A DNA stretch of 64,000 bases from Glaciihabitans sp. INWT7. Lineage in GTDB: Bacteria; Actinomycetota; Actinomycetes; Actinomycetales; Microbacteriaceae. A model generated the notes under the pieces. The model was not told the origin of the DNA. It was given only the letters and a program-made list of their open reading frames with translations, and made no database searches. A program made the position numbers and the translations under genes. The stretch is from NCBI RefSeq assembly GCF_014217685.1, contig NZ_CP043653.1, positions 186,001-250,000 on the forward strand. The letters are read 5' to 3'. Shown piece by piece: positions 8,211 to 18,546 of this stretch. Positions within the stretch are counted from its first letter, which is position 1; every line of letters starts with the position of its first letter.

Positions 8211-8762
8211 TCAGAGCAGCGCCACCCGTCGACTGACCCAGAGCGCATACTGTGCCCACGGATCATCCACTCCGGCTTGCAGCTCGTCGATGTGCTGCAG
8301 CAGCGCGTCGTGTCGCTCGAACCATTCGGTGCGCGGGATGCGGTGGCTCGCGAATTGCAGGTGCCTCCGCTGTTCGACCAGACGGTCGCCCCGCTCGAAG
8401 GCCAGGACCTCCTCCCAGGGCAGGCTCGCGAGCCGGCTTCGCGGATTGCCCGAGGTGCCGATCTTGATGCGGCCGCGGAACAGGATGTAGTAGACGACAT
8501 CCACACGCAGTGTCGACGCGTCTTGGTCGGGCAGGTCGCCGACCTTCCACTCGCAGATGGCGCAGAGCCAGCCCGAGGGGTAACGCACACCGAGTCGTGA
8601 TCCGCAGGCGAGGCAGGGCGACGGCAGCCGGTCCGTCACGCCGACAGTCTGCACCACCCAGTCGTGGGCCACGAGAAGGTGTTCGCGGCATAGGCCGAGA
8701 GGGGCGGCGGGATCCGCCTCGGAGCGGCACGGGCCGCGGTCGTCCGCCACGCACTGGGTCAT
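8211..8762 (-). CDS. Zinc-ribbon protein with GIY-YIG nuclease-like domain
   Basis: A 183-residue protein with two parts. The N-terminal half has two cysteine clusters: C4, C12 and C24-x-x-H, then CLACG and CAICE in a zinc-ribbon arrangement. From about residue 88, VDVVYYILFRGRIKIGTSGNPRSRL matches the core of the Mug113/T5orf172 branch of the GIY-YIG superfamily, with the Tyr-Tyr pair, the KIG strand and the Arg helix; RTEWFERHDAL gives the late acidic residue. Nuclease activity is inferred. It stands alone between menB and a lipoprotein gene. Confidence 0.65.
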   Translation of the reverse strand: MTQCVADDRGPCRSEADPAAPLGLCREHLLVAHDWVVQTVGVTDRLPSPCLACGSRLGVRYPSGWLCAICEWKVGDLPDQDASTLRVDVVYYILFRGRIKIGTSGNPRSRLASLPWEEVLAFERGDRLVEQRRHLQFASHRIPRTEWFERHDALLQHIDELQAGVDDPWAQYALWVSRRVALL

Positions 8763-8800
8763 GTCGGAAGGGTAACCCCCGCCGCCGACCCCCCACCGGG

Positions 8801-9433
8801 CTACTTCCAGAGCACTGCCACGAGGTCGGAGAGCAGCTTCGGTGAGGCGAAGTTGGCCTCCGAGATGGAGACGTACACGTTGTCACGCACGAAACTGGTG
8901 TAGCCCTCATCCACCGGGTATTGCTCGTTCGGCTTCACGAGGGTGCAGGATCGGCCGCCCAGCGTGTCGGTGCAGCTGTAGTTCTTACCGGCCAGTTCGG
9001 CGAGGTAGCCGAGCGCCAGCATGCGGTCGGTGTGTGCCATCGTCACCTCGAGGTAGGTGATGTCTGCGCCGGGATCGCGCCACACGCAGTGAAGTTCGAC
9101 GGCATTGGCGAGAACGGTGCCGGCCGGCGAGCCGGGCGGCGATGGCGTCGGGGTGACAGTGTCGGCATCCTCTGCATCGACGACCCCGGGATCGTTGAGC
9201 GGGGTGTCACCAAAGGTCGCGGTGTAGGCGGCGTCCGGGATGATCGAGGCGCACTTGCGGGGGAAGTCGACGACCACCCCCGGGGTGGTCGAGGGCGATG
9301 GTGTCGCCGACGGCACGGTCGAGACTGAGGGTGCGGGCGGGGGCGGCGAACCGCCGGTGCAGCCACTGAGTGCCGCGGCGCCGAGCATGAGCACGGCGAA
9401 GGTCGCGACGGCTCTGGCGGATGGAACGATCAT
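8801..9433 (-). CDS. Predicted lipoprotein
   Basis: A 210-residue exported protein. The N-terminus has a basic start, a hydrophobic core (VATFAVLMLGAAAL) and a lipobox LSGC, so it should be lipidated by Lgt (encoded in this window) and anchored outside the membrane. A Pro/Ser/Thr-rich linker of about 30 residues precedes a globular domain with paired cysteines (CASII, HCVW, YSCTD, RSCTL) that could form disulfides. The fold is unassigned; some actinobacterial DUF3558-type lipoproteins look similar, but the resemblance is weak. Confidence 0.7.
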   Translation of the reverse strand: MIVPSARAVATFAVLMLGAAALSGCTGGSPPPPAPSVSTVPSATPSPSTTPGVVVDFPRKCASIIPDAAYTATFGDTPLNDPGVVDAEDADTVTPTPSPPGSPAGTVLANAVELHCVWRDPGADITYLEVTMAHTDRMLALGYLAELAGKNYSCTDTLGGRSCTLVKPNEQYPVDEGYTSFVRDNVYVSISEANFASPKLLSDLVAVLWK

Positions 9434-9549
9434 GGTGCTCCCGGCGGTGGACGGCGGCAGAAGGGTCGCCCCAGCATAGGGGTGTCTGGTGCGACCTGTC
9501 GCGCGGATTTCGGTTCGATTGCAGAGGCGAAAGCACCTCTATCATCGAG

Positions 9550-9568
9550 TAGTTGGCAAATTGAACTA
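9550..9568. promoter_or_regulatory. Candidate dyad in lipoprotein/SGNH intergenic region
   Basis: TAGTT and AACTA arms flank a 9-base centre. The 252-bp divergent interval holds this dyad in its AT-rich section and otherwise nothing recognisable. The arms resemble MarR-type half sites; the function is inferred. Confidence 0.25.
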
Positions 9569-9685
9569 AACTACGCTCGAACCGGAGCATGCATCCGGTG
9601 CATCCGGCGATTCACCGATGAAGCGGAGTCGAGCCATGTCGCGTTTCCCGACGCACTCACCGCGGGAGTCGCGCGCGGGAGCGTC

Positions 9686-10416
9686 ATGAGCGAGCCGGTT
9701 TCGCGTCGCATCCTCCGCGAATCTGTCGCTGTCACCCTCACCAACGTCGTGGCACTGCGGCAGGGTGGGTTCGGCTCGCTCCCTGCGCCAGCGGACTCTC
9801 CGAGGATCGTCATCGACGGTGCGGACCCGTACCGGATCCTGCTCGCGGGATCCGGCGTCGTGAGCGGTTACGGCCTTGCGAGTCATTCGCTCGGGGTGGG
9901 TGGGCATCTCGCGCGCTATCTGGCGGCGGCCACCGAGCATGGGGTCGTGCTGGATGTCATTCCCATCCCCTCTCTTCTTCTCACACACGCGCCCGCCCAC
10001 CTGCGCAGCATCGACCTGAGTGGCTATGCGGCGGTCATCCTCGCGTGGGGGTCAACGACGCCTTCGGGTTCACCTCCCGGCGCAACTGGAGACAGAGCCT
10101 CTTAGCGACCCTCAGGCTGCTTCAGGAGCGCATGTTGCCCGGCGGGCAGGTCTTTCTCATTGCGATCGCGGATCCGACCGCCTTCCCGCTCTTTCGCCGT
10201 CGCCCGGCTCGCCGGGCAGAGGCCCGGGCGCACGCCTTCAATCGGGAAACCAGGCGGGTCGTGCAGAACGAGCCGAACGTCACCACCCTCGAATTCGAGA
10301 TCGGGCACGCTTCGCCCGAACCCCGACTGTACGACGCGATGTCCTACCAGCGATGGGCACGCCAACTGAGCCCTGCCCTCGTCGAGGGTCTGCTCCGCAG
10401 CCGATCTCAGGGCTGA
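9686..10416 (+). pseudogene. SGNH/GDSL-type hydrolase broken by a frameshift
   Basis: Two frames together make one SGNH-hydrolase-like protein of about 243 residues. The first frame begins at an ATG with a GGGAG ribosome-binding site (MSEPVSRR), contains block I as LLAGSGVVSGYG (GSG instead of GDS) and runs to GYAAVILAWG. The second frame resumes with VNDAFGFTSRRNW. The junction is a run of five Gs at about 10046-10051; one extra G would restore WG-VND, which is exactly the conserved GxND block III. The C-terminal Asp-x-x-His block is not clear. It is either a real recent frameshift or a homopolymer sequencing error. Confidence 0.7.
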
Positions 10417-10524
10417 ACCGCCGTTCCGGTGCCGCAGGCCGGGCACGAATCGTGCCCATGTAAACTCCTCCAGACTCGACTCCCCTGCCCCGCGCCCAGC
10501 ACGGCCTCGCCGAAAGGATCCGCC

Positions 10525-11763
10525 ATGAGCGACCTGCGTCCTCGTTCCCGCTCGATCGACGGCATCGCGCGGCACGGCCAGCTCCGGCGCTCCCGCCCGG
10601 CCGTGACGGTGCTCAAGTTCGTGGGAGCGGCGCTCGCGGTGGTCGCCGTGAGCGCGGCATCCGTCGCCGGAATCGCCGTCACCCAGATCACGAACAACAT
10701 CAAGTCCGTCGCCCTTCCCGGAGAGACGCAGGGTCCGCCGCCAGACCTCGGATCGTTCGATGGCGGTTTCAACATGCTGATCGTCGGAAGCGACACTCGC
10801 GCGGGCCAGGGCGCGCAGTTCGGTAAAGACGACGGGGTGCTCAATGACGTCACCATGCTGGTGCACGTGTCGGAGGACCAGTCCAACGCGGTCGCCGTGA
10901 GTATTCCCCGCGACATGGTGGTGCCGATCCCCGCCTGCCCCCGCGAGGACGGCAAGGGCAACTACAACGCCATGTCTGCCCAGCCGATCAACAACACCCT
11001 CGCATACGGCGGGCTGGCCTGCACCGTGCTCACCGTGGAGACGCTCACCGGCCTCGACATCCCGTTCGCTGCGCTCATCACGTTCCAGGGCGTCATCCAG
11101 ATGTCGACAGCGGTGGGCGGAGTGCCCGTGTGCATCAACGGTCCCCTCATCGACAAGTACAGCGGCATCAATCTTCCGAAGGCGGGCACCTACACCCTGG
11201 CCGGAGCGGATGCCCTCGCCTTCCTGCGCAGTCGCCACGGCGTCGGAGACGGAAGCGACCTCGGTCGCATCAGCTCGCAGCAGGTGTTCCTCTCCTCGCT
11301 CGTGCGCACTGTGAAGAGCAACGACACCCTCACGAATTTCACGAAGCTGTATGGCATCGCCACGGCGGCCAGCCAGAACATGACGCTGTCCAACAGCCTG
11401 AAGAACGTGAACACGATGGCGTCACTCGCGCTCGTGTTGAAGGGCATCCCGCTCGACCGCATCACCTTCGTGCAGTATCCGGGCACTACCGGCGTCGGCG
11501 GGGTCTACTCGGGCAAGGTGGCTCCGCTGAAGGACATCGCGGCTGCACTCTTCGCCAAGATCAAAGCTGATGAGCCGTTCTCGCTCGACTCCGGCACGGG
11601 TCGCGGATCCGTCGCGGACCCGAGCGCCACTCCAGCACCTCCGGCGTCGACGGCCCCGGCGCCATCGGCTTCCGCGAGTGCCTCGACCCCGCCGGCGGAT
11701 GCTCTGACGGGCGTGCTCGGACAGACCGCGGCCGACTACACCTGTTCCAAGGTGAACAACTAG
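10525..11763 (+). CDS. LytR-CpsA-Psr (LCP) family wall-polymer ligase
   Basis: A 412-residue membrane-anchored enzyme of the family that transfers lipid-linked glycopolymers onto peptidoglycan. A short cytoplasmic N-terminus with RRSR precedes one transmembrane helix (about residues 28-52). The LCP domain follows with FNMLIVGSDTR, DVTMLVHV, AVSIPRDMV, DALAFLRSRHG and GRISSQQVFLSSL; the paired Asp and Arg residues bind pyrophosphate. The last 70 residues are a Ser/Ala/Pro-rich tail ending CSKVNN. I chose ATG 10525, with AAAGGA 7 bases upstream, over an earlier in-frame start. Confidence 0.9.
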   Translation: MSDLRPRSRSIDGIARHGQLRRSRPAVTVLKFVGAALAVVAVSAASVAGIAVTQITNNIKSVALPGETQGPPPDLGSFDGGFNMLIVGSDTRAGQGAQFGKDDGVLNDVTMLVHVSEDQSNAVAVSIPRDMVVPIPACPREDGKGNYNAMSAQPINNTLAYGGLACTVLTVETLTGLDIPFAALITFQGVIQMSTAVGGVPVCINGPLIDKYSGINLPKAGTYTLAGADALAFLRSRHGVGDGSDLGRISSQQVFLSSLVRTVKSNDTLTNFTKLYGIATAASQNMTLSNSLKNVNTMASLALVLKGIPLDRITFVQYPGTTGVGGVYSGKVAPLKDIAAALFAKIKADEPFSLDSGTGRGSVADPSATPAPPASTAPAPSASASASTPPADALTGVLGQTAADYTCSKVNN

Positions 11764-11767
11764 GGCA

Positions 11768-11890
11768 TTACCTGTCTTCGCGGCCGAGATAGCGGAGTAG
11801 CAGAACCGCGGCGACCAGCAACACGACGCCGATCGCAATGATCAGGATGCCGATGGCGGGTCCGGCCGCGGTGAGGGACGGGGAAAACAT
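11768..11890 (-). CDS. 40-residue single-helix membrane microprotein
   Basis: This short frame reads MFSPSLTAAGPAIGILIIAI and continues VVLLVAAVLLLRYLGREDR. It has one strong hydrophobic helix (about residues 8-32) and a positively charged end, a topology expected for a membrane microprotein. The ATG is preceded on the minus strand by GAGGGGGG at a spacing of about 6. Its stop lies 4 bp from the LCP stop, so the genes converge. No family is recognised and expression is unproven. Confidence 0.5.
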   Translation of the reverse strand: MFSPSLTAAGPAIGILIIAIGVVLLVAAVLLLRYLGREDR

Positions 11891-12070
11891 GATGGCCCCC
11901 CTCATCTGCTCTCTGAGCGCAGTGATGCGGGCTCTGAACCTCACTCTAAGTCGGCGTCGGGCATCGCAGACGGTGAATCGGCTCCCCAGTCCGGGGGTGG
12001 ATGCTTCCCCAGTTCAGGGGGTCGAATGGGCCGCCGCTCCCGGTGCCGCTATGATTGCAGTCGACTACCT

Positions 12071-12159
12071 GGAGCTGTCGCATAGTTCGGCCTAGTGCAC
12101 CACCCTGCTAAGGTGGAGTACCCGTAAGGGTACCGTGGGTTCAAATCCCACCGGCTCCG
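12071..12159 (+). tRNA. tRNA-Ser (GCU anticodon)
   Basis: An 89-nt class II tRNA. Acceptor arms GGAGCTG (12071-12077) and CGGCTCC (12152-12158) pair with one G-U; the discriminator is G12159. Anticodon stem CCACC/GGTGG encloses CTGCTAA, with anticodon GCT at 12107-12109. The variable arm is GTACCC/GGGTAC and the T-loop GGTTCAAATCC. It reads AGC and AGU. Confidence 0.97.
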
Positions 12160-12166
12160 CACTTCG

Positions 12167-12206
12167 AAATAACCCCGAGATCTTCGTGATTTCGGGGTTA
12201 TTTTTC
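12167..12206 (+). terminator. Intrinsic terminator after tRNA-Ser(GCU)
   Basis: Arms 12167-12181 and 12189-12203 form a 15-bp stem with two mismatches and a 7-base loop; a run of Ts at 12201-12205 follows. It begins 8 bp after the tRNA end. Confidence 0.85.
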
Positions 12207-12258
12207 TTCGGCCATCCGGTCAGCGCCGAGGCGGGAGGAGGGTGGCTATGATCAGTAG

Positions 12259-13500
12259 GTGACCCCTGCGCGCCGTCCCTCCGTCGCGTGGGCGTTCCGC
12301 CTCGTGGCGGTCACCGCGCTCGTCGGTATCGGTGCCGGGGTGAGCGGCCTCCTGGTGAGCCTCGCCCTGCGGGAGATCGAACACCTCGCCTACGGCTATT
12401 CCTCCGGCACGTTCCTCGACGGCGTCAGCCAGGCGTCTCCCGGACTGCGGGTCTCAGCGCTGGCGGTCGCCGGGCTGATCGGGGGCGTGGGGTGGTGGTC
12501 GCTGCGCCGCTGGGGTGCCGCGGTCGTCTCCGTCGAGCGGAGCATGGACGGTGGACGGATGCCGGCACTCTCGACCCTCGCGAACGCGGGGCTCCAGGTG
12601 ATCATCGTCGGACTCGGGGCGTCGATCGGCCGGGAGGTGGCGCCGCGCGAACTCGGTGCAGCCATCGCGGGTTGGCTGAGCGAGAAGAGCGGAGTCACCG
12701 CTCGTGAACGTCGCATCCTGATCGCCTGCGGTGCCGGCGCCGGACTCGCCGCGGTGTACAGCGTTCCGCTCGGTGGTGCGCTCTTCGCCGTGGAGATCCT
12801 GCTGGCAGAGATCAGTTTCGCCACCGCCCTGCCTGCCCTGGCGACGGCGGCCATCGTCGCCCGGATCGCGGTACCCACCACACCGCTCTACGAGGTGCCG
12901 CGGTTCGACCTGACCCCGTCGCTGTTCGTCTGGGCGCTGATCGCCGGCCCGCTGCTGGGGTTCGCCGCCGTGGGATTCGTTCGGCTGGTGCGGGTGGCGG
13001 AACGGCTGCGGCCGCGATCCTGGGGGATCCTCCTCGTGATGCCGGCCGTGTTCACGATCGTCGGGGTGATCGCCCTGTGGTTTCCCGAGGTGCTGGGCAA
13101 CGGGCGAGCGCTCGGCCAGACTGCCTTCTCGGGCCTCGCGCCTTTCGGCATTCTCGGGGTGCTCGCCCTGGTCAAGCTCGTCACCACCACTGCGACGATC
13201 GGAAGCGGCGCCGCGGGTGGCACGCTGACACCGTCGCTCGCCATCGGCGCCAGCCTCGGTGCCGCACTCGGCGGACTCTGGGAGCTCGCCTGGCCGGGCG
13301 GCCCGGTTGCGGCATTCGCTTTCGTCGCGGCGGCGGCCTTTCTCGCCTCCACCATGCGGGCTCCCTTCACCGCGATCGTGCTCGTGATCGAGTTCACGAA
13401 CCAGGGGCCCGCCCTCCTGGTGCCGACCATGCTGTGTGTGGCCGGAGCCGTCACCGTGAGCTACCTCCTGGCGCGGTGGAGAGTCACCGGGGTCGCCTGA
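12259..13500 (+). CDS. ClC-family chloride channel or transporter
   Basis: A 413-residue polytopic membrane protein of the ClC family, with about ten helices. The gating-glutamate motif appears as GREVAP near residue 124, in place of the usual GREGP, with the Glu retained. The later GxFxP motif is present as GGTLTP in SGAAGGTLTPSLAIGASLGAALG. GAGAGLAAVYSVPLGGALFAVEIL is the typical helix F-G region. The retained Glu suggests proton-coupled antiport, but this is inference. The protein ends soon after the membrane domain, with no CBS domains. The start is GTG with a weak ribosome-binding site. Confidence 0.88.
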   Translation: MTPARRPSVAWAFRLVAVTALVGIGAGVSGLLVSLALREIEHLAYGYSSGTFLDGVSQASPGLRVSALAVAGLIGGVGWWSLRRWGAAVVSVERSMDGGRMPALSTLANAGLQVIIVGLGASIGREVAPRELGAAIAGWLSEKSGVTARERRILIACGAGAGLAAVYSVPLGGALFAVEILLAEISFATALPALATAAIVARIAVPTTPLYEVPRFDLTPSLFVWALIAGPLLGFAAVGFVRLVRVAERLRPRSWGILLVMPAVFTIVGVIALWFPEVLGNGRALGQTAFSGLAPFGILGVLALVKLVTTTATIGSGAAGGTLTPSLAIGASLGAALGGLWELAWPGGPVAAFAFVAAAAFLASTMRAPFTAIVLVIEFTNQGPALLVPTMLCVAGAVTVSYLLARWRVTGVA

Positions 13501-13503
13501 GCA

Positions 13504-14439
13504 TCACCGCCGGGAGGTGGGCTCCACGGATTGTTCGGATGTGCTCGGTCCGTGTGCTTCGGCGGGCGTGGCGCCACGCATCGCGCGAGGGATCCATCCG
13601 TCGCGGATGACCGAACGTTCGGGTTCGGGGTGGCGTCGGTTCTGGATGACAAAGAGCGCAATGCCGAGAGCGACCGCGACGAACGACGCCCAGACATTGG
13701 CGGGGATCCCGAGGAATCCGTCGCTCGTCGGGTCGATGCGAATCGCCTCGAGCCAGCTGCGGCCGAGGCCGTACCAGATGAGGTAGACGGCGAAGGCCCG
13801 GCCCCAGCGCAGGTGCAGCTTGCGCTCCACCAGCAGGATGATCCCGACACCGATCAGGTTCCAAATGATCTCGTACAGGAAGAGCGGGTGGAACAGGGTG
13901 CCGGCGGCGAGCCCGGGCGGGAACTTGGCATTGGTCGCTTCGATCTGAAGTCCCCACGGAAGCGTGGTCGGCAGCCCGAAGAGCTCGTGGTTGAAGTAGT
14001 TGCCGAAGCGGCCGAGGGATTGAGCGACGAGCATCGCCGGGGCGAGAGCGTCGGCGAACGACCAGAAGCGGATGCCGTGGCGCCGGCAGCCGATAAAGGC
14101 GCCGAGGGCGCCGCCGAGCAGCGACCCGTACAGCGCGTTGCCGCCGTCCCAGATCGCGAACACGTTCCAGAGGTTCGCACCAGGGAAGAAGTAATCGCCG
14201 ATGTGGGTGAACACATGATAAAAGCGCGCCCCCACAATGCCGATCGGCACCGCCCAGATGATGATGTCGAGCACGACCCCCGGCTCAGCACCCCGGTTGC
14301 TCAGTCGGCGCTGGGTGATGATGACGGCCGCGACGATGCCGGTCAGGATGCAGATCGCATAAGTGTGAACGGTCAGCGGCCCCAGGTGGAACTGAGACCA
14401 CGCATAAGGGGGACTGGGGATGCTGGTCAGAACCGTCAT
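13504..14439 (-). CDS. lgt: Prolipoprotein diacylglyceryl transferase
   Basis: Integral membrane enzyme that attaches diacylglyceryl to the lipobox cysteine of exported prolipoproteins. The 311-residue protein has about seven helices. The Lgt signature is GRFGNYFNHELFG, with its essential Arg and Asn; HPLFLYEIIWN and GRSWLEAIRID provide further conserved residues. The last 35 residues are a charged cytoplasmic tail. The start is ATG at MTVLTSIPSPPY. It is on the minus strand, downstream of the CstR-like gene by 86 bp, so it may be read through from that operon. The lipoprotein at 8.8-9.4 kb would be a substrate. Confidence 0.96.
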   Translation of the reverse strand: MTVLTSIPSPPYAWSQFHLGPLTVHTYAICILTGIVAAVIITQRRLSNRGAEPGVVLDIIIWAVPIGIVGARFYHVFTHIGDYFFPGANLWNVFAIWDGGNALYGSLLGGALGAFIGCRRHGIRFWSFADALAPAMLVAQSLGRFGNYFNHELFGLPTTLPWGLQIEATNAKFPPGLAAGTLFHPLFLYEIIWNLIGVGIILLVERKLHLRWGRAFAVYLIWYGLGRSWLEAIRIDPTSDGFLGIPANVWASFVAVALGIALFVIQNRRHPEPERSVIRDGWIPRAMRGATPAEAHGPSTSEQSVEPTSRR

Positions 14440-14525
14440 CGGGACGCCTTTCGAGGAGAGCTGGGTTCAGTCTCCCTCACCCCGCCTGATCCAGCATCGT
14501 CCATCCGCCCTTTCGAGCCCGAGAC

Positions 14526-16530
<2,005 letters not shown>

Positions 16531-16550
16531 GTGAGCCTCCGAGGTTGAGT

Positions 16551-16570
16551 CTATACCCCCGGGGGTATAG
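16551..16570. promoter_or_regulatory. Perfect 20-bp palindrome, candidate CstR operator
   Basis: CTATACCCCCGGGGGTATAG is an exact 10+10 palindrome, 20 bp before the start of the FAD-rhodanese gene and 38 bp before the divergent Cys-rich gene. CsoR and CstR repressors bind G-tract dyads bounded by TATA or ATAC, as here, so one site may control both directions. Binding is inferred from family knowledge. Confidence 0.8.
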
Positions 16571-16608
16571 TGTGCCCAGCGAGTCATCCGCATCGAAAGG
16601 AAATTGAA

Positions 16609-16773
16609 ATGTGCAGAGCTGTCACCTGCCGTATCTGCGGCAAGACGACGTGGGCGGGCTGTGGCCAGCATGTCGACGAGGTCATGAAGAATGTGCCGAG
16701 GAGTCAGCAGTGCCAGGGGCACGAGAAGGAGCCGGCGAGTGGGGGCTTCCTGTCGAAGTTGTTCGGGCGGTAG
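16609..16773 (+). CDS. 54-residue Cys-rich microprotein
   Basis: A small soluble protein with C2, C7, C10, C18, H21, C35 and H38: MCRAVTCRICGKTTWAGCGQ is the first half. The CxxC, CxxH and CxxH spacing suggests zinc or iron binding, or sulfane-sulfur binding. It has an AAAGGAAA ribosome-binding site. It is divergent from the FAD-rhodanese gene and shares the 20-bp palindrome with it, so it is probably part of the same sulfur or metal response. Similar short Cys-rich proteins are widespread in actinobacteria, but I know of no assigned function. Confidence 0.75.
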   Translation: MCRAVTCRICGKTTWAGCGQHVDEVMKNVPRSQQCQGHEKEPASGGFLSKLFGR

Positions 16774-17125
16774 GTCGAGGGTGAACGGCCGCCCTACGGC
16801 ATCGGGTGACACGGGCCGAGTGGGCGACAGGGTAGCGTTGGAACAACGTGCTGACCGGATCGAAGGCGATCCGGATCGAGCAACGAGGAGATCATCGATG
16901 ACTGACCAGCGCCGCACTGCGAGGAAGACGGTCGGTCCGATCCTCCCTCAGTCGGTTGCTCGCTTCCGCACGTCAGCCGAGATCGGTGCCAACGGCGAGA
17001 TGTCACCGGGGGCCTCATGCGTAGCGAGATCACCGTGCTGATGCGGCACACAGCGCTCCACATCGGGCTGCCTCCGGCCATCCACGCGCGAGACATCTTT
17101 GCCGAACTCGACTCGAAGGAGACCC
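16774..17125. other. 352-bp interval before the CoA-transferase operon
   Basis: There is no convincing full-length gene here. A 47-codon frame (16898-17041) has a good GAGGAG site, described separately. The rest is GC-rich without clear repeats. The end of the interval carries the GAAGGAG ribosome-binding site of the CoA-transferase alpha gene. Confidence 0.5.
16898..17041 (+). CDS. Possible 47-residue ORF or gene remnant
   Basis: ATG at 16898 follows GAGGAG at a spacing of 7. The product begins MTDQRRTARKTVGPILPQSV and ends in VARSPC. It has no membrane helix or recognisable domain. The good ribosome-binding site speaks for a gene or for the N-terminal remnant of one; the composition does not rule out chance. 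Confidence 0.25.
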   Translation: MTDQRRTARKTVGPILPQSVARFRTSAEIGANGEMSPGASCVARSPC

Positions 17126-17905
17126 ATGGATAAGACCTACGCCTCGGCGGCCGATGCCGTCGCCGACATCCCGAGCGGAGCGATGATCGCGGTCGGCGGA
17201 TTCGGACTCGTCGGAGTGCCGATCGTGCTGATCCGGGCGCTGCTCGAGCAGGGCACCGATCATCTCGAGGTCATTTCCAACAACTGCGGCGTGGACGGCT
17301 GGGGGCTCGGCGAGATCCTCTCGGCCGGACGCATCGATCGGGTGATCGCGTCGTACATCGGCGAGAACAAGGAGTTCGCCCGCCAGTATCTCGGGGGTGA
17401 GCTCGAGGTCGAGCTGACACCGCAGGGCACTCTCGCCGAGAGGCTGCGCGCCGGAGGTGTCGGCATCCCCGGATTCTTCACCGCCACCGGGGTGGGCACG
17501 ATGGTCTCCGAGGGCGGCCTGCCATGGAGGTACGCGGCGGATGGCACCGTGGCCGTGCAGTCCCCGGCGAAGGAGACCCGCGTGCTCGGCGCCCTCGGCG
17601 AGCAGCGCGAGTACGTCTTCGAGGAGGCGATCCGAGCCGATTTCGCGCTCGTACGGGCCGCGAAAGGCGACCGCCACGGCAACCTGGTGTTCGAGAGATC
17701 GGCCCGCAACTTCAATCCTCTCGCCGCGATGTCGGGTCGGATCACCCTGGCAGAGGTGGACGAGATCGTCGAGCCGGGCGAACTCGATCCCGACCAGGTG
17801 CATCTGCCGGGCATCTATGTGGACCGCATCGTGCAACTCACTCCCGAGCAGGCGACGGAGCTGCCGATCGAGAAGACCACAGTGCGGCAGCGGGGAGACA
17901 ACTGA
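17126..17905 (+). CDS. 3-oxoacid CoA-transferase, subunit A
   Basis: A 259-residue alpha subunit of a family I CoA-transferase, moving CoA from succinyl-CoA to a 3-oxoacid. The N-terminal [18 protein letters not shown] glycine loop and the [15 protein letters not shown] segment are typical, as is the C-terminal [20 protein letters not shown]. The ATG has GAAGGAG upstream. The beta subunit starts one base before this stop (TGATG) and a thiolase follows, giving a three-gene operon for a beta-keto-acid pathway. The acceptor is either acetoacetate (ketone body, ScoA) or 3-oxoadipate (PcaI); the sequence does not decide. Confidence 0.9.
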   Translation: MDKTYASAADAVADIPSGAMIAVGGFGLVGVPIVLIRALLEQGTDHLEVISNNCGVDGWGLGEILSAGRIDRVIASYIGENKEFARQYLGGELEVELTPQGTLAERLRAGGVGIPGFFTATGVGTMVSEGGLPWRYAADGTVAVQSPAKETRVLGALGEQREYVFEEAIRADFALVRAAKGDRHGNLVFERSARNFNPLAAMSGRITLAEVDEIVEPGELDPDQVHLPGIYVDRIVQLTPEQATELPIEKTTVRQRGDN

Positions 17906-18546
17906 TGGCACTCACGCGTGACGAGATGGCGGCACGGGCCGCACTCGAGCTGCACGATGGCAGCTATGTGAACCTCGGGATCGGGCTTCCGACCCTCATC
18001 CCGAACTTCATCCCGGAGGGCGTGACCGTGGTGTTGCATTCCGAGAACGGCATCCTCGGCGTTGGGCCCTATCCGTGGGAGGGGGAGGCGGATCCCAAGC
18101 TCATCAATGCGGGCAAGGAGACGGTGACCGTGCTCGCCGGCTCGTCGTACTTCGATTCCGCCGCGAGCTTCGGAATGATCCGCGGCGGTCGCATCGCGAC
18201 AGCCGTACTCGGCGCGATGCAGGTCTCGGTGACCGGAGACATCGCGAACTGGGCGGTGCCGGGCAAGCTCATCAAGGGCATGGGCGGTGCGATGGACCTG
18301 GTCAACGGCGCCGATCGCGTGATCGCCCTCATGGAGCACGTGGCGAAAGACGGCTCGGCGAAGATCGTGGAGACGTGCAGCCTCCCCCTCACCGGCGTGC
18401 GTTGCGTCGACCGCATCATCACCGAACTCGCGGTCATCGACGTCACCGCCGACGGGCTCGTGCTCGTCGAGACCTCACCCGGGGTCACCGTCGACGAGGT
18501 CGTCGCGGCGACCGGCGCACCTCTCACGATCGCGCTCGAGCGATGA
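17905..18546 (+). CDS. 3-oxoacid CoA-transferase, subunit B
   Basis: The 213-residue beta subunit, carrying the catalytic glutamate E47 in LHSENGILG, which forms the covalent glutamyl-CoA thioester. [13 protein letters not shown] precedes it and [20 protein letters not shown] follows, both family signatures. The ATG overlaps the subunit A stop by one base. The stop overlaps the thiolase start as ATGA. Coupled translation fits an alpha2beta2 enzyme assembled from equal amounts. Confidence 0.92.
   Translation: MALTRDEMAARAALELHDGSYVNLGIGLPTLIPNFIPEGVTVVLHSENGILGVGPYPWEGEADPKLINAGKETVTVLAGSSYFDSAASFGMIRGGRIATAVLGAMQVSVTGDIANWAVPGKLIKGMGGAMDLVNGADRVIALMEHVAKDGSAKIVETCSLPLTGVRCVDRIITELAVIDVTADGLVLVETSPGVTVDEVVAATGAPLTIALER

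Noticed and set aside
10102-11238. 378-codon minus-strand frame
   Set aside because: It is antisense to the LCP gene, with no recognisable domain.
16551-16570. Palindrome as a transcription terminator
   Set aside because: Both neighbouring genes diverge from it and it has no loop or T-run; an operator fits better.
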